From positions 1 through 61,901 of the forward strand of contig JAOPYI010000111.1 in the NCBI GenBank assembly GCA_025964675.1: a DNA stretch of 61,901 bases, read 5' to 3'. Origin of the DNA: Sphaerisporangium sp. Its GTDB lineage: Bacteria; Actinomycetota; Actinomycetes; Streptosporangiales; Streptosporangiaceae. Positions within the stretch are counted from its first letter, which is position 1. Each line of letters begins with the position of its first letter. The notes beneath the pieces are model-generated. The model was not told the origin of the DNA. It searched no databases and worked only from the letters and a program-made list of their open reading frames with translations. The position numbers and the translations under genes are program-made. Of the stretch, positions 36,558 through 45,658 are shown one piece after another.

Positions 36558-38228
36558 ATGCAGGACCCGCCCACCGATCCGACGGGGCTGCAGTTCCGGG
36601 GGGCTTTCTCAGATTCTCCTGCGGACGCCCCTGCTTCGCATGAGATCATGCCGAGCACCCCCAATCCGGGCATGATGTCGGGAGGTTCGCCAGCGATGGC
36701 TTCTGAGCACGCCAGCCGGCCCACGCGGCCCCCGGCATGGCCGGAGAACCCCCCGGCGTGGCCGGAAGTGCCCCCGCCCCCGCCTCCGCCCTCCGCCTCG
36801 GTGTTCGACCCGCTCCCGTACGGCAGCCGGGCCACCTCCGAGCCGCAGTCGTCACGCGAGGCCTCCCAGGCCCCGCGTGACGCTTTTCCGTACGCTCCGC
36901 AGGCCCCCGCGCAGACGGCCTTCCCTCCGCCCCCGGCGCCCTCCGCCTCGCCGTTCGCCCCTCCTCCCACCGGGGCCCAGCCCCCGGGACCGCAGTCCAC
37001 GGGTCCGCAGTTCCCGGGGCCACAGGTCCCAGGTCCGCAGTTCACGGGATCGGGGCCCACCGGGCCGCAGCAGTACGCACCGCAGCCGTACGCGCCGGCG
37101 GGCACCGGGCCGCAGCCGTTCCCGCAGCCTGGCGCGGCCCCGCAGCAGGCGGCGGCGCAGCAGTACGGCCTGGAGACGCCGCCTCAGCCGTTCCGGCTCC
37201 CCGGCGAGGCCCCGCCGCCCTACATCCCGCCCGGCACCGAGACGACCATCCGCGTGTCCGGGCCTGTGGCTCTCGAGCAGCAGGCCCAGCGCCCCATGGC
37301 ACCTCCCCGGGAGCCTGACGACCCCTACAAGCCGTTCGTCACCGCCGGGCAGATCAGCGGACCGAGGACGCCGCCTCCCGCGCGCCAGCAGGAGCTGTGG
37401 AACACCGTCTTCGGCGACAACTACGAGTCGATCGGCGAGGAGGACGACTCCGGGAACGGCAGGCGGGTGTGGCTGCTCGCGCTCGTCGCCTCCGTGCTGG
37501 TCGCCCTGGTCGCGGCCCTGCTGTGGGCCTTTCTCGCGGGCCCGCTGCGCTCGGCGCCCGACCAGACCCAGACCGGCGCGGGCGACAGCGCGGGGAAGAG
37601 CACGTCCAAGGCGTCGTCCTCGGGAAAGCCGGCCACCAGCACCACCAAGCCGCAGTCCATGGGCAAGCTGCCGAAGTACTCCGGTGTACGCTCGCCGCGT
37701 GCCGGCATCCTGACCGACGACGCGTCGGCCATCAGCCTGGCCCGGCTCGGCGGCCCATGGCGGCTGGACATGCGCTCGCAGCACGTGCAGTCGACCTACG
37801 GCTTCACGACCCGCCAGTACGTCGCGGCGGGCAGCGACGACGCCGGCACCCCGCAGTTCGCGCAGGTGATGACCGGCCCGCTGGCCCAGAACCTCGCCGG
37901 CAAGTACTCCGCGTCCACGCCGGACAAGCTCGCGCCGGTGATCAGCTCCGTGGCGTTCGCGGCTCGCAACAAGTTCTTTCCCGCCGGAAACAAGGTCGTG
38001 AAGACCGCGGAGCAGCGCCTGGCCGCCGGAGGCCACCCCGCGCGCCTGGTGGCGTACCAGATCATCGCGGGCGGCGCGAGGACCACTCTGGTGGTCGCCG
38101 CGGTCAGCACGGGCGCCGACCTGCCGGTGATCGTCTACATGTCGGTGCCGGACAGCAAGAAGGAACTGCTGCCCGACATCAACACGGTGTTCTCGTCGAT
38201 CAGGCCCACGAGCGCCCCGGCGTCGTGA
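36558..38228 (+). CDS. Pro-rich single-pass membrane protein with extracytoplasmic domain
   Basis: A 556-aa protein of unknown function. The N-terminal 300 residues are cytoplasmic and very rich in Pro, Gln, Gly and Ala, with short PGPQ/TGPQ repeats. One membrane helix follows (VWLLALVASVLVALVAALLW, about residues 305-328), then a Ser/Thr/Lys-rich linker and a folded external domain ending VPDSKKELLPDINTVFSSIR. That ending closely resembles the protein at 59157-60176. I chose ATG 36558, which has GGAGG 11 nt upstream; tandem GTG codons at 36501 are an alternative adding 19 residues. Position next to leuS tells nothing about its role; signalling or envelope functions are possible. Confidence 0.82.
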   Translation: MQDPPTDPTGLQFRGAFSDSPADAPASHEIMPSTPNPGMMSGGSPAMASEHASRPTRPPAWPENPPAWPEVPPPPPPPSASVFDPLPYGSRATSEPQSSREASQAPRDAFPYAPQAPAQTAFPPPPAPSASPFAPPPTGAQPPGPQSTGPQFPGPQVPGPQFTGSGPTGPQQYAPQPYAPAGTGPQPFPQPGAAPQQAAAQQYGLETPPQPFRLPGEAPPPYIPPGTETTIRVSGPVALEQQAQRPMAPPREPDDPYKPFVTAGQISGPRTPPPARQQELWNTVFGDNYESIGEEDDSGNGRRVWLLALVASVLVALVAALLWAFLAGPLRSAPDQTQTGAGDSAGKSTSKASSSGKPATSTTKPQSMGKLPKYSGVRSPRAGILTDDASAISLARLGGPWRLDMRSQHVQSTYGFTTRQYVAAGSDDAGTPQFAQVMTGPLAQNLAGKYSASTPDKLAPVISSVAFAARNKFFPAGNKVVKTAEQRLAAGGHPARLVAYQIIAGGARTTLVVAAVSTGADLPVIVYMSVPDSKKELLPDINTVFSSIRPTSAPAS

Positions 38229-38241
38229 CGGGCGCGGGCGC

Positions 38242-39522
38242 CTAGAAGTCGCAGGGCAGGTGCTTGACGCCGTTGATGAAGCTGGAGAACAGCCTCTTCG
38301 GGTGGCCCGCCTCGATGCCCGGCACCCGCTGGAGCAGCTCGCGGAACATCACCGTGATCTCCCGCCTGGCCAGGTGGGCGCCCAGGCAGAAGTGGGGGCC
38401 GGGGCCGCCGAACCCGACGTGCGGGTTCGGGTCGCGGGTGATGTCGAAGCGGTACGGGTCCGCGAACACCGCCCGGTCGCGGTTGGCCGACCAGTAATAC
38501 AGAACCGCCTTCTCCCCCTTCCTGTAGAGGGTGCCGTTCATCTCGAAGTCGCGGGTGACCTTGCGGCGCATGTAGTTGACCGGTGAGGCCAGCCGTACGA
38601 TCTCCTCGACCGCCTTCGGGGCGTGGCCGTCGACGTCGGCCAGCCAGCGCGCCTTCTCGCCGGGGTTGCGCGTGAGCAGGAGCAGGCCCTGGGAGATGGC
38701 GTTCCTGGTGGTCTCGTTGCCTGCCACGACAAGCAGGATGAAGAAGGACCCGAGCTCCTGCGGGGTGAGCCGCTCGCCGTCGATGTTGGCGCTGACCAGC
38801 GCGGAGGTCAGGTCGCCAGTGGGGTGCTCGGCGCGGTGGCCGGCGAGGTCGTGGACGAGCTGCTGGAGCTCCAGGCCGGCGTTCAGCATGGCGGCCACGA
38901 CGGTGTCCATGTCACCCGAGGGAACGTATTCGGGGTCGGAGGCGCCGAGGATGATGTTCGAGCGGTCGAAGACGAAGCGGTAGTCCTTCTCCGGGATGCC
39001 CATCATGTCGCAAATGATCTTCAAAGGAAGACGGGCCGCGACCTCGGTGACGAAGTCGCAGCCGGGCCCGGTCTCCAGGAGGTCGTCGACGATCCGGACT
39101 GCCGCGCTCTGGACGTCCTCCTCGAACTTCTGGATCATCTTCGGCGTGAAGGCCCGCGACACGATCCTTCGCAGGCGCGCGTGCCGGGGGTCGTCCATAT
39201 TGATCATCGAGCCGAAGTACTCGGCGAACTCCGGCGGCATGTCCGCGATGTTGGTGGCGCCGCCGTCCCCCGAGCAGAAGACGTCGGGGTTGCGGCTGAT
39301 CTCCACGATGTCCGCGTGCCTGACGATCGCGTGGTACCCCTCGCCTTTGGGCGCGAACGACAACTCGGGCTCGGCGAAGAAGACGGGCGTGTCCCGTTCG
39401 CGCAGCAGCTCGAAGGCGTGCTCGCGCTCCGCCATGGGCCGTGCCCAGAACTCCCAGTCGGACAGGTCGATCTGCGTGTACGAGGTGATCGGCCTCCGCT
39501 CGCGAGGCGTCTCCACAGTCAT
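38242..39522 (-). CDS. Cytochrome P450 (CYP124/CYP125-like), second of a tandem pair
   Basis: A 426-aa heme monooxygenase. The I-helix oxygen-binding motif is [13 protein letters not shown], the ExxR is EEIVR, and the heme-ligand loop [18 protein letters not shown] carries the axial Cys. The C-terminal [15 protein letters not shown] and N-terminal [20 protein letters not shown] resemble mycobacterial CYP124/125 enzymes, which oxidise terminal methyl groups of branched lipids and sterol side chains. It lies 32 bp downstream of a similar P450, and the close likeness suggests tandem duplication. The ribosome site before ATG 39522 is weak. Substrate is inferred only. Confidence 0.92.
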   Translation of the reverse strand: MTVETPRERRPITSYTQIDLSDWEFWARPMAEREHAFELLRERDTPVFFAEPELSFAPKGEGYHAIVRHADIVEISRNPDVFCSGDGGATNIADMPPEFAEYFGSMINMDDPRHARLRRIVSRAFTPKMIQKFEEDVQSAAVRIVDDLLETGPGCDFVTEVAARLPLKIICDMMGIPEKDYRFVFDRSNIILGASDPEYVPSGDMDTVVAAMLNAGLELQQLVHDLAGHRAEHPTGDLTSALVSANIDGERLTPQELGSFFILLVVAGNETTRNAISQGLLLLTRNPGEKARWLADVDGHAPKAVEEIVRLASPVNYMRRKVTRDFEMNGTLYRKGEKAVLYYWSANRDRAVFADPYRFDITRDPNPHVGFGGPGPHFCLGAHLARREITVMFRELLQRVPGIEAGHPKRLFSSFINGVKHLPCDF

Positions 39523-39554
39523 GATTCCATGATTGGGAAAAGTGGTGACTTACG

Positions 39555-40814
39555 TCAAACGGTGCGGTAGCTCATGTGCTTGATGCCGTTGATGAAGTTG
39601 GACAGCAGGTAGTCGGGCTCGCCGGTCGAGCGGATGGCGGGCAGGCGGGTGAACAGCTCCCGGAACATCACCGTGACCTCGCGCCTGGCCAGGTGGGCGC
39701 CCAGGCAGTAGTGCGGGCCGGGTCCGCCGAACCCGACGTGCGGGTTCGGGCTGCGGGTGATGTCGAAGGTGTCGGCGTCGGTGAACACCGCCTCGTCGCG
39801 ATTGGCCGAGTTGTAGAACAGCAGGACCTTGTCGCCCTTCCCGTACTCCTGACCGTTCATCTCGTGGTCCCGGGTGAGCGTCCGCCGGAACTGGATCACC
39901 GGGGTGGAGTACCTGATGATCTCCTCGACCGCTCCGGGAATGTGCCTCTCGAAGTCGCCCAGCAGCAGCTCGCGCTGCTCGGGGTTGTCGGTGAAGAGCT
40001 TCAGGCCGTGCGAGATGGCGTTCCGCGTGGTCTCGCTCCCGGCGACGACCAGCAGGATGAAGAACGACCCGAGCTCCTGGGGGGTCAGGTGCTCGTCGCC
40101 GTTGACCAGCATGCTGGTGAGATCGCCGGTGGGATTGCCGCGCCGCTCGCGGCCGAGTCGCCGGGCCAGGGAGCTGAGCTCGTGCCCCGCGCCGAGGAGC
40201 TTCACCAGGCCCTTGGCGACGTTCCACCGGGTGATGTCGGGCCGGATGCCGGTGTACTCGGCATCGGCGTTGCCCAGGATGATGTTCGTACTGCGGAGCA
40301 CCAGATCGTGATGGGCCGGCGGCACTCCCATCATGTCGCAGATGACCTGCACGGGCAGCCGGGCGGCGATCTGCGGGACGAAGTCTCCCGGACCCTCGGC
40401 GATCGCCCTGTCGACGATCTCGGCCGCCGCCCTGGCGACGTCCTCCTCCATCTTCTTGAGGATCTTGGGGGTGAAGGCGCGAGAGACGATCCTTCTGAGC
40501 CTCGCGTGCCGGGGATCGTCCATGTTGATCATCGAGCCGAAGTAGACCGCCAGCCACCTCGGCATGTCCGGGATGCTGTTGGACGTGGGCTCGCTGCTGA
40601 AGACGCCGGCGTTGCGGCTGGCCTCGCTCACGTCCGCGTGCCGCACCAGCGCGTAGAACCCGGGCCCGTGCCCGATGAACGGGGTGTGGTTCTCCTTGGT
40701 GAAGAGCGGCCGGTCGAGCTCCCTGAGCCGCCTGAAGGCGTCGTTGCGCCGTTCCTGCGACAGCCCCCAGAAGGGGATGTCGGAAAGATCGATGTCACTC
40801 ACGCCTGTCGTCAT
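39555..40814 (-). CDS. Cytochrome P450 (CYP124/CYP125-like), first of a tandem pair
   Basis: A 419-aa heme monooxygenase with I-helix [13 protein letters not shown], ExxR EEIIR and heme loop [18 protein letters not shown]. It shares long near-identical stretches with its downstream neighbour, including [20 protein letters not shown] and [16 protein letters not shown] 40814 has GGAGG about 10 nt upstream. A GTG at 40865 overlapping the GMC oxidoreductase stop (GTGA) is an alternative that would add 17 residues and imply translational coupling. It is the middle gene of the GMC-P450-P450 operon. Confidence 0.92.
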   Translation of the reverse strand: MTTGVSDIDLSDIPFWGLSQERRNDAFRRLRELDRPLFTKENHTPFIGHGPGFYALVRHADVSEASRNAGVFSSEPTSNSIPDMPRWLAVYFGSMINMDDPRHARLRRIVSRAFTPKILKKMEEDVARAAAEIVDRAIAEGPGDFVPQIAARLPVQVICDMMGVPPAHHDLVLRSTNIILGNADAEYTGIRPDITRWNVAKGLVKLLGAGHELSSLARRLGRERRGNPTGDLTSMLVNGDEHLTPQELGSFFILLVVAGSETTRNAISHGLKLFTDNPEQRELLLGDFERHIPGAVEEIIRYSTPVIQFRRTLTRDHEMNGQEYGKGDKVLLFYNSANRDEAVFTDADTFDITRSPNPHVGFGGPGPHYCLGAHLARREVTVMFRELFTRLPAIRSTGEPDYLLSNFINGIKHMSYRTV

Positions 40815-40861
40815 CCCTGACGCACCTCCGGCTCCATCGTTCGAAGAAGTGACCACGTGCG

Positions 40862-42406
40862 TCACGAGGCCCTGATGAGATCGGAGGCCCTTTCAGCGAT
40901 CATGATCGTAGGGGCATGGGTGTGCCCCCGGTTGAGCATCGGCATGACGGAGGTGTCGACCACGCGCAGGCCCGGCACGCCGATGACGCGGAGCGAGGGG
41001 TCCACCACCGCGTCGTCGTCGATGCCCATCTTGCAGGTGCCCGCCGGGTGGTAGAGCGTCTCGCTGTGCCGTCGCACCAGCTCGGCGATCTCCTCGTCGG
41101 TCTCCGCCTCCTCGTACGGCCTCATGGGCTTGCCCGTGTACGGCTTGAGCGCCGTGGTGGCGGCGACCTCCCTGGCCTTCTTCAGGCCGGCCACCATCCG
41201 CCGCATGTCGGCCTCGGCGGTCAGATAGCAGGGGTCGATCACCACCTGGCCGTCGCCCAGCGTGATGCGGCCCCGGCTCTCGGGCTGCAGCAGGATCACG
41301 CCGATGGTGATGCCGTGCCCGGGCGGCGGGGTCATTCCGTGGTCGGCGAACGGCACCGGCGCGAAGAGCAGCTCGATGTCAGGGGCGGGCTCGCTCGGCG
41401 TGGTCCTCAGGAAGGCGACGGCCTCGCCGACGTTGGACGTGAGCATGCCACTGCGGCCGAGCAGGTAGCGCGTGAGGTTGCCGATCGACTCGGCGGCGGC
41501 GAGGGTGACGGGTTCCGGGCACTCCAGGATGACCGCCGAGGCCAGGTGGTCCATGAGGTTGCGCCCCACGCCGGGCAGCTCGTGGCGCGGCTCCACCCCG
41601 GCGGCGCGCAGCTCGTCCGGGTCGCCGATCCCCGAGAGCATCAGCAGGTACGGCGACCCGATCGCCCCCGCCGACAGGATCACCTCCCTGGCCGCCGTCA
41701 CGCGCCGGCCCTCGTCGTACTCGACGCCGGTGGCCCGGCCGTCCTCGTCGAGCACGACCCTGCGCACCTGCGCGGCGGTGAGCACGGTCAGGTTGGGGCG
41801 GCCCATGGCGGGCCTCAGATACGCGTCGGCCGCGCTCCACCGCCGGCCCCGGTCCTGGGTGACGGGCGTCGGGGAGCATCCATCGTTGGAGGCGCCGTTG
41901 AGCTCGTCCAGCCTGGCGAGCCCGATCTCCTCGCAGGCGCGCAGGAACGCCTGGGTCGTCACGTTCGGGCTGCGCAGCTCGGAGACGTAGATCGGGCCAT
42001 CCGTGCCGTACACCTCGCCTCTGTTCGAGCCGACCCGCCGCTCGGAGCGCCTGAAGTACGGCAGGACCTCGTCGTAGGACCAGCCGGGCAGGTTCCAGCC
42101 GTCGTAGTCGGCACGTGTGCCGCGTATCCACATCTGGGCGTTGATGGAGGACGAGCCGCCGAGGGTCCTGCCACGCGGCCAGTACAGCTCGCGCCCGAAC
42201 ATCTCCGTCTGCTTGGCGGTGCTGTAGTTCCAGTCGTACCGCGTCTTGAACAGCTTGGAGAAGCCGGCGGGCATGCGGATCTCGAGCTTGCGGTCCGCGC
42301 CGCCGGCCTCCAGCAGGGCCACCCGCACCGAGGGGTCCGCGGACAGCCGGTTGGCGAGGACGCAGCCGGCCGAGCCCGCTCCCACGATGACGTAGTCGTA
42401 TTCCAT
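40862..42406 (-). CDS. GMC-family FAD-dependent alcohol oxidoreductase (choline dehydrogenase-like)
   Basis: A 514-aa flavoenzyme. The N-terminal FAD-binding fold has YDYVIVGAGSAGCVLANRLS and the GMC signature region GRTLGGSSSINAQMWIRG. The second signature is visible as SAGAIGSPYLLMLSGIGD. The catalytic C-terminal His region is ETLYHPAGTCKMG with DTSVMPMLNRGHTHAPT. GMC enzymes oxidise alcohols to aldehydes, and as first gene before two P450s it could oxidise the alcohol those P450s make. The ATG at 42406 has GGAGG 6 nt upstream. It is divergent from the acyl-CoA ligase. Confidence 0.92.
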   Translation of the reverse strand: MEYDYVIVGAGSAGCVLANRLSADPSVRVALLEAGGADRKLEIRMPAGFSKLFKTRYDWNYSTAKQTEMFGRELYWPRGRTLGGSSSINAQMWIRGTRADYDGWNLPGWSYDEVLPYFRRSERRVGSNRGEVYGTDGPIYVSELRSPNVTTQAFLRACEEIGLARLDELNGASNDGCSPTPVTQDRGRRWSAADAYLRPAMGRPNLTVLTAAQVRRVVLDEDGRATGVEYDEGRRVTAAREVILSAGAIGSPYLLMLSGIGDPDELRAAGVEPRHELPGVGRNLMDHLASAVILECPEPVTLAAAESIGNLTRYLLGRSGMLTSNVGEAVAFLRTTPSEPAPDIELLFAPVPFADHGMTPPPGHGITIGVILLQPESRGRITLGDGQVVIDPCYLTAEADMRRMVAGLKKAREVAATTALKPYTGKPMRPYEEAETDEEIAELVRRHSETLYHPAGTCKMGIDDDAVVDPSLRVIGVPGLRVVDTSVMPMLNRGHTHAPTIMIAERASDLIRAS

Positions 42407-42423
42407 TGATGCCTCCGGGGGAT

Positions 42424-42449
42424 CGTAAGCAACCTTTCACGTGCTTACG
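42424..42449. promoter_or_regulatory. Perfect 8-bp inverted repeat between divergent lipid operons
   Basis: CGTAAGCA and TGCTTACG flank a 10-bp spacer, 18 bp upstream of the GMC start and about 120 bp before the ligase start. This 26-bp dyad in a shared divergent promoter region has the look of a TetR-type operator. No TetR gene is adjacent. Confidence 0.6.
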
Positions 42450-42572
42450 CCGGTTCCGGCCTCGCGTCCACGCTCGTTACCGATTAGTAGCCCTTGACTG
42501 CCAAGATGTCGCCAACTGCGGTTCGCCCTCCCCCCGAAGGAGGTGACCCGCCGCCACGAGGAGGTAGCCCCC

Positions 42573-44123
42573 ATGCTCAACCTGTCGGTCGTCCTGGAGG
42601 ACAGCGCCCGGGAGTGCCCGGACCGTACGGCCGTGGTCCTAGGTGACCTGCGGATGCCGTACTCCCTGGTCGACACCCTGGCGAACCAGGTGGCGAACCT
42701 CCTTTCCTCCAGAGGGATCGGCAAGGGCGACAAGGTGGCGCTGGCTTGCCCGAACCTTCCCTACTTCCCGGTCGTCTACTTCGGCATCCTGAAGGCCGGC
42801 GCCACGGTCGTCCCGCTCAACGTGCTGCTGCAGTCGCGGGAGATCGCCTACCACCTGCGCGACTCCGAGGCCAAGGCGCTGTTCTGCTTCGAGGGCACGC
42901 CTGAGCTGCCGCTCGGCGAGCGCGGCCACGCGGCTTTCCGTGAGGCCGTCCCGACAGGCGAGCACGCGAGCGACTTCTTCCTGCTGCCCGCCACCCCGTT
43001 CGCCACCGAATCAGGCATCGAGGGCGTCCAGACCCTGTGGAACGCGCTCGACGGCCGGCCGGGCGAGTTCGAGACCGTGGCGACCGCCCCCGACGACACG
43101 GCGGTGATCCTCTACACCAGCGGCACCACCGGGCAGCCCAAGGGCGCCGAGCTCAGCCACCAGAACATGCTGATGAACGCCATCGTCTCCGACGAGATGT
43201 TCCAGCTCGCGGGCGACGACGTCTTCCTCGCGACCCTGCCGCTGTTCCACTCGTTCGGCCAGACCGTCATCATGAACGCCGGCTTCCGCCGCAGGGCGGC
43301 CCTGGTGCTGGTGCCGCGCTTCGAGCCGGCCGCCGCGCTCACGCTGATGCGCGACGAGGGCGTCACGCTGTTCGCGGGCGTCCCGACGATGTACTGGGCC
43401 ATGCTCACCTCGATCCACGCCGACGGAACCGAGGTGCCCACCACCTTGCAGACGGCGGTCGCGGGTGGGGCGTCGCTGCCCGTCGAGGTGCTGAAGGACT
43501 TCGAGAAGACCTTCAGCGTGCCGGTCCTCGAGGGGTACGGCCTGTCGGAGACCTCGCCGGTGGCCAGCTTCAACCAGCCGGGCAGGCCGACCAAGGCCGG
43601 AACGATCGGCACCCCGGTCTGGGGCGTGGAGATGAAGCTCGTCGGCCCCGCCTGGAACACCGTCGAGGGCGAGGGCCCGGGCGAGATCGCGATCCGCGGC
43701 CACAACGTCATGAAGGGATACCACAACCGGCCCGAGGCAACCGAGGAGGTCATGAAGGACGGCTGGTTCCGCACGGGCGACATCGCGACCCGCGACGCCG
43801 ACGGCTACTACTCGATCGTCGACCGCGCCAAGGACATGATCATCCGTGGCGGCTTCAACGTCTACCCCCGCGAGCTGGAGGAGGTGCTGATGACCCACGA
43901 GGCGGTCTCGCTGGCCGCCGTCGTAGGAGTCGCGCACCCGGCGCACGGCGAGGAGATCAAGGCGTACGTCATCCTCAAGGGCGGCGCGGTCGTCACCGAG
44001 GAGTCCCTGATCGACTGGTGCAGGCACAACATGGCGGCGTACAAGTACCCCCGGGCGGTGGAGTTCCGGGAGTCCTTCCCGATGACCGCGAGCGGCAAGA
44101 TCCTCAAGCGCGAGCTGCGCTGA
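42573..44123 (+). CDS. Fatty-acyl-CoA ligase (AMP-forming, FadD-like)
   Basis: A 516-aa adenylating enzyme that activates carboxylic acids to CoA thioesters. Motifs are the P-loop-like LYTSGTTGQPKGAELSH, the aromatic/acid motif YGLSETSP, the hinge region GWFRTGDIATRDADGYYSI with VDRAKDMIIRGGFNVYPREL, and the C-terminal catalytic Lys in SGKILKREL. The ATG at 42573 has GAGGAGG 8 nt upstream; an earlier in-frame start is less likely. Divergent from the GMC/P450 operon, it could activate the acid produced by terminal oxidation. An M14 peptidase gene follows 159 bp later. Confidence 0.93.
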   Translation: MLNLSVVLEDSARECPDRTAVVLGDLRMPYSLVDTLANQVANLLSSRGIGKGDKVALACPNLPYFPVVYFGILKAGATVVPLNVLLQSREIAYHLRDSEAKALFCFEGTPELPLGERGHAAFREAVPTGEHASDFFLLPATPFATESGIEGVQTLWNALDGRPGEFETVATAPDDTAVILYTSGTTGQPKGAELSHQNMLMNAIVSDEMFQLAGDDVFLATLPLFHSFGQTVIMNAGFRRRAALVLVPRFEPAAALTLMRDEGVTLFAGVPTMYWAMLTSIHADGTEVPTTLQTAVAGGASLPVEVLKDFEKTFSVPVLEGYGLSETSPVASFNQPGRPTKAGTIGTPVWGVEMKLVGPAWNTVEGEGPGEIAIRGHNVMKGYHNRPEATEEVMKDGWFRTGDIATRDADGYYSIVDRAKDMIIRGGFNVYPRELEEVLMTHEAVSLAAVVGVAHPAHGEEIKAYVILKGGAVVTEESLIDWCRHNMAAYKYPRAVEFRESFPMTASGKILKRELR

Positions 44124-44282
44124 CGCCGGGAAATCGTGGCGGCCCGCCGTGGACGGGCGGGTTGCCACGGCGCACGACGGGCAGGTTCCTCCCCTGCGCG
44201 CCATCAACCCGATCCAAATAGGGGCAAAACTACGAGAAGGCGGCATCAAGGATCTCGGGGCTACCAAACTGGAGGCGCTGCC

Positions 44283-45590
44283 ATGGATCTTCGCGAGCAG
44301 ATGCGGCGGGTCCCGGACTTCGACAGGTTCCCCAGCGTGGACGAGATGCACGCCGACCTCGACGAGCTCGCCGCGCTCTACCCCGACCTCGTACGGCTGC
44401 GCCGGATCGGCACCTCCCGGCTCGGGGAGCCGCTACGGGTGCTCACCCTCGGGGCCGGCCCGCGAGACGCGGTCATCATCGGCGGGCCGCACCCGAACGA
44501 GCCCATCGGCTCCCTCACCGTCAGCCAGCTCGTACGGCGGCTGTGCGAGGACGACGGGCTGCGGGAGGAGCTGGGCTACCGCTGGCACCTGATCCCCTGC
44601 GTGGACCCCGACGGCGCGCGGCTGAACGAGGGCTGGTACGCCGACCCGGGCGACCGCCGCCACTACGCCCGGCACTTCTACCGCCCCGCCTGGAGCGACC
44701 AGGTGGAGTGGACGTTCCCGCTGACCGGCGACGACTACTTCTTCGACCGCAGCCTGCCGGAGACCGAGGCCCTCATGCGGCTCATGGACGAGGTGCGGCC
44801 CGCCTTCGTCTACTCCTTGCACAACGGGGAGTACAGCGGCGCCTTTTTCTACGTCAACCGCCGAGACCCGGTCCTCGCGGCACGGCTCGCCGAGCTGCCC
44901 GGCTGGGAGGGCATCCCGCTTCACCACGGCGAACCCGAGCTGCCCGGCTCCATGATGATCGCCCCCGCCGTCTACCTCACACCGGGCGGGACGCACCAGG
45001 CCAAGACCTTCGGCTTCGGCGGCGGCAGCGCGGACTACGCGGCCAGGTTCGGCGCGCTGCACCTGATCACCGAGCTGCCCTACTGGGCCGACCAGCGGGT
45101 GTCCGACGCCACCCCGACCGCGACGCCCTACGCCGAGGTGCTCAAGGCCGGGCTCGCCGCACAGCGGGAACTGATCGACGTCCTGCGGACGGCCGTCGCG
45201 GCGGTGCGGCGCGACCTCACCGTACAGTCGCCGTTCCACCGCTCCACCGAGGACATGCTCGACACCTACCGGAGGTTCGCCGACGGCTGGGAGGACCTGT
45301 CCGACGTCGACCGGCCCGCGACCGTGGCCGAGCGGTTCGGCAACCGGCAGACGCTCCACATGCGCCGGCTGCGCCTGGCCGGCACCTTCTGCCGCATGCT
45401 GGACGCCGAGGCCGCCGCGGGGAACCTCACCCCGGCCATCCGGGAGCAACGCGTCCTGCTGCGCCAGGTGTTCGACGGATGGTGCGACGAGGCCGACGCC
45501 GACTCCGGCGGACATCCGATCGCCCTCCGCGGGCTGGTGGCCGTCCAGCTCGCCGCCGCCCTGGTCGCCGCGGAGCACGCACGCTCCTGA
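44283..45590 (+). CDS. M14-family zinc carboxypeptidase-like protein
   Basis: A 435-aa protein with the M14 zinc-binding HxxE as GGPHPNEPIGSLTVSQ (His, Glu) and a downstream His in YSLHNGEYSGAFFYVN. A C-terminal acidic motif, HLITELPYW, could supply the catalytic Glu. M14 enzymes trim C-terminal residues or hydrolyse cell-wall peptides and amides. No signal peptide is visible, so it is probably cytoplasmic. ATG 44283 has GGAGG about 7 nt upstream. Its tie to the lipid genes is unclear. A strong hairpin follows at 45597-45630. Confidence 0.85.
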   Translation: MDLREQMRRVPDFDRFPSVDEMHADLDELAALYPDLVRLRRIGTSRLGEPLRVLTLGAGPRDAVIIGGPHPNEPIGSLTVSQLVRRLCEDDGLREELGYRWHLIPCVDPDGARLNEGWYADPGDRRHYARHFYRPAWSDQVEWTFPLTGDDYFFDRSLPETEALMRLMDEVRPAFVYSLHNGEYSGAFFYVNRRDPVLAARLAELPGWEGIPLHHGEPELPGSMMIAPAVYLTPGGTHQAKTFGFGGGSADYAARFGALHLITELPYWADQRVSDATPTATPYAEVLKAGLAAQRELIDVLRTAVAAVRRDLTVQSPFHRSTEDMLDTYRRFADGWEDLSDVDRPATVAERFGNRQTLHMRRLRLAGTFCRMLDAEAAAGNLTPAIREQRVLLRQVFDGWCDEADADSGGHPIALRGLVAVQLAAALVAAEHARS

Positions 45591-45596
45591 ACGGGA

Positions 45597-45630
45597 CCGG
45601 CGCCCCTCCCGCGGACAGGAGGGGCGCCGG
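45597..45630. terminator. Strong hairpin between convergent M14 peptidase and tmsB
   Basis: A perfect 13-bp stem (CCGGCGCCCCTCC with GGAGGGGCGCCGG) and an 8-nt loop lie just after the M14 stop and before the end of the converging methyltransferase gene. This is a probable bidirectional terminator. Confidence 0.75.
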
Positions 45631-45658
45631 GTCGTACGGCCTTGGCGAGGCCGACCGG

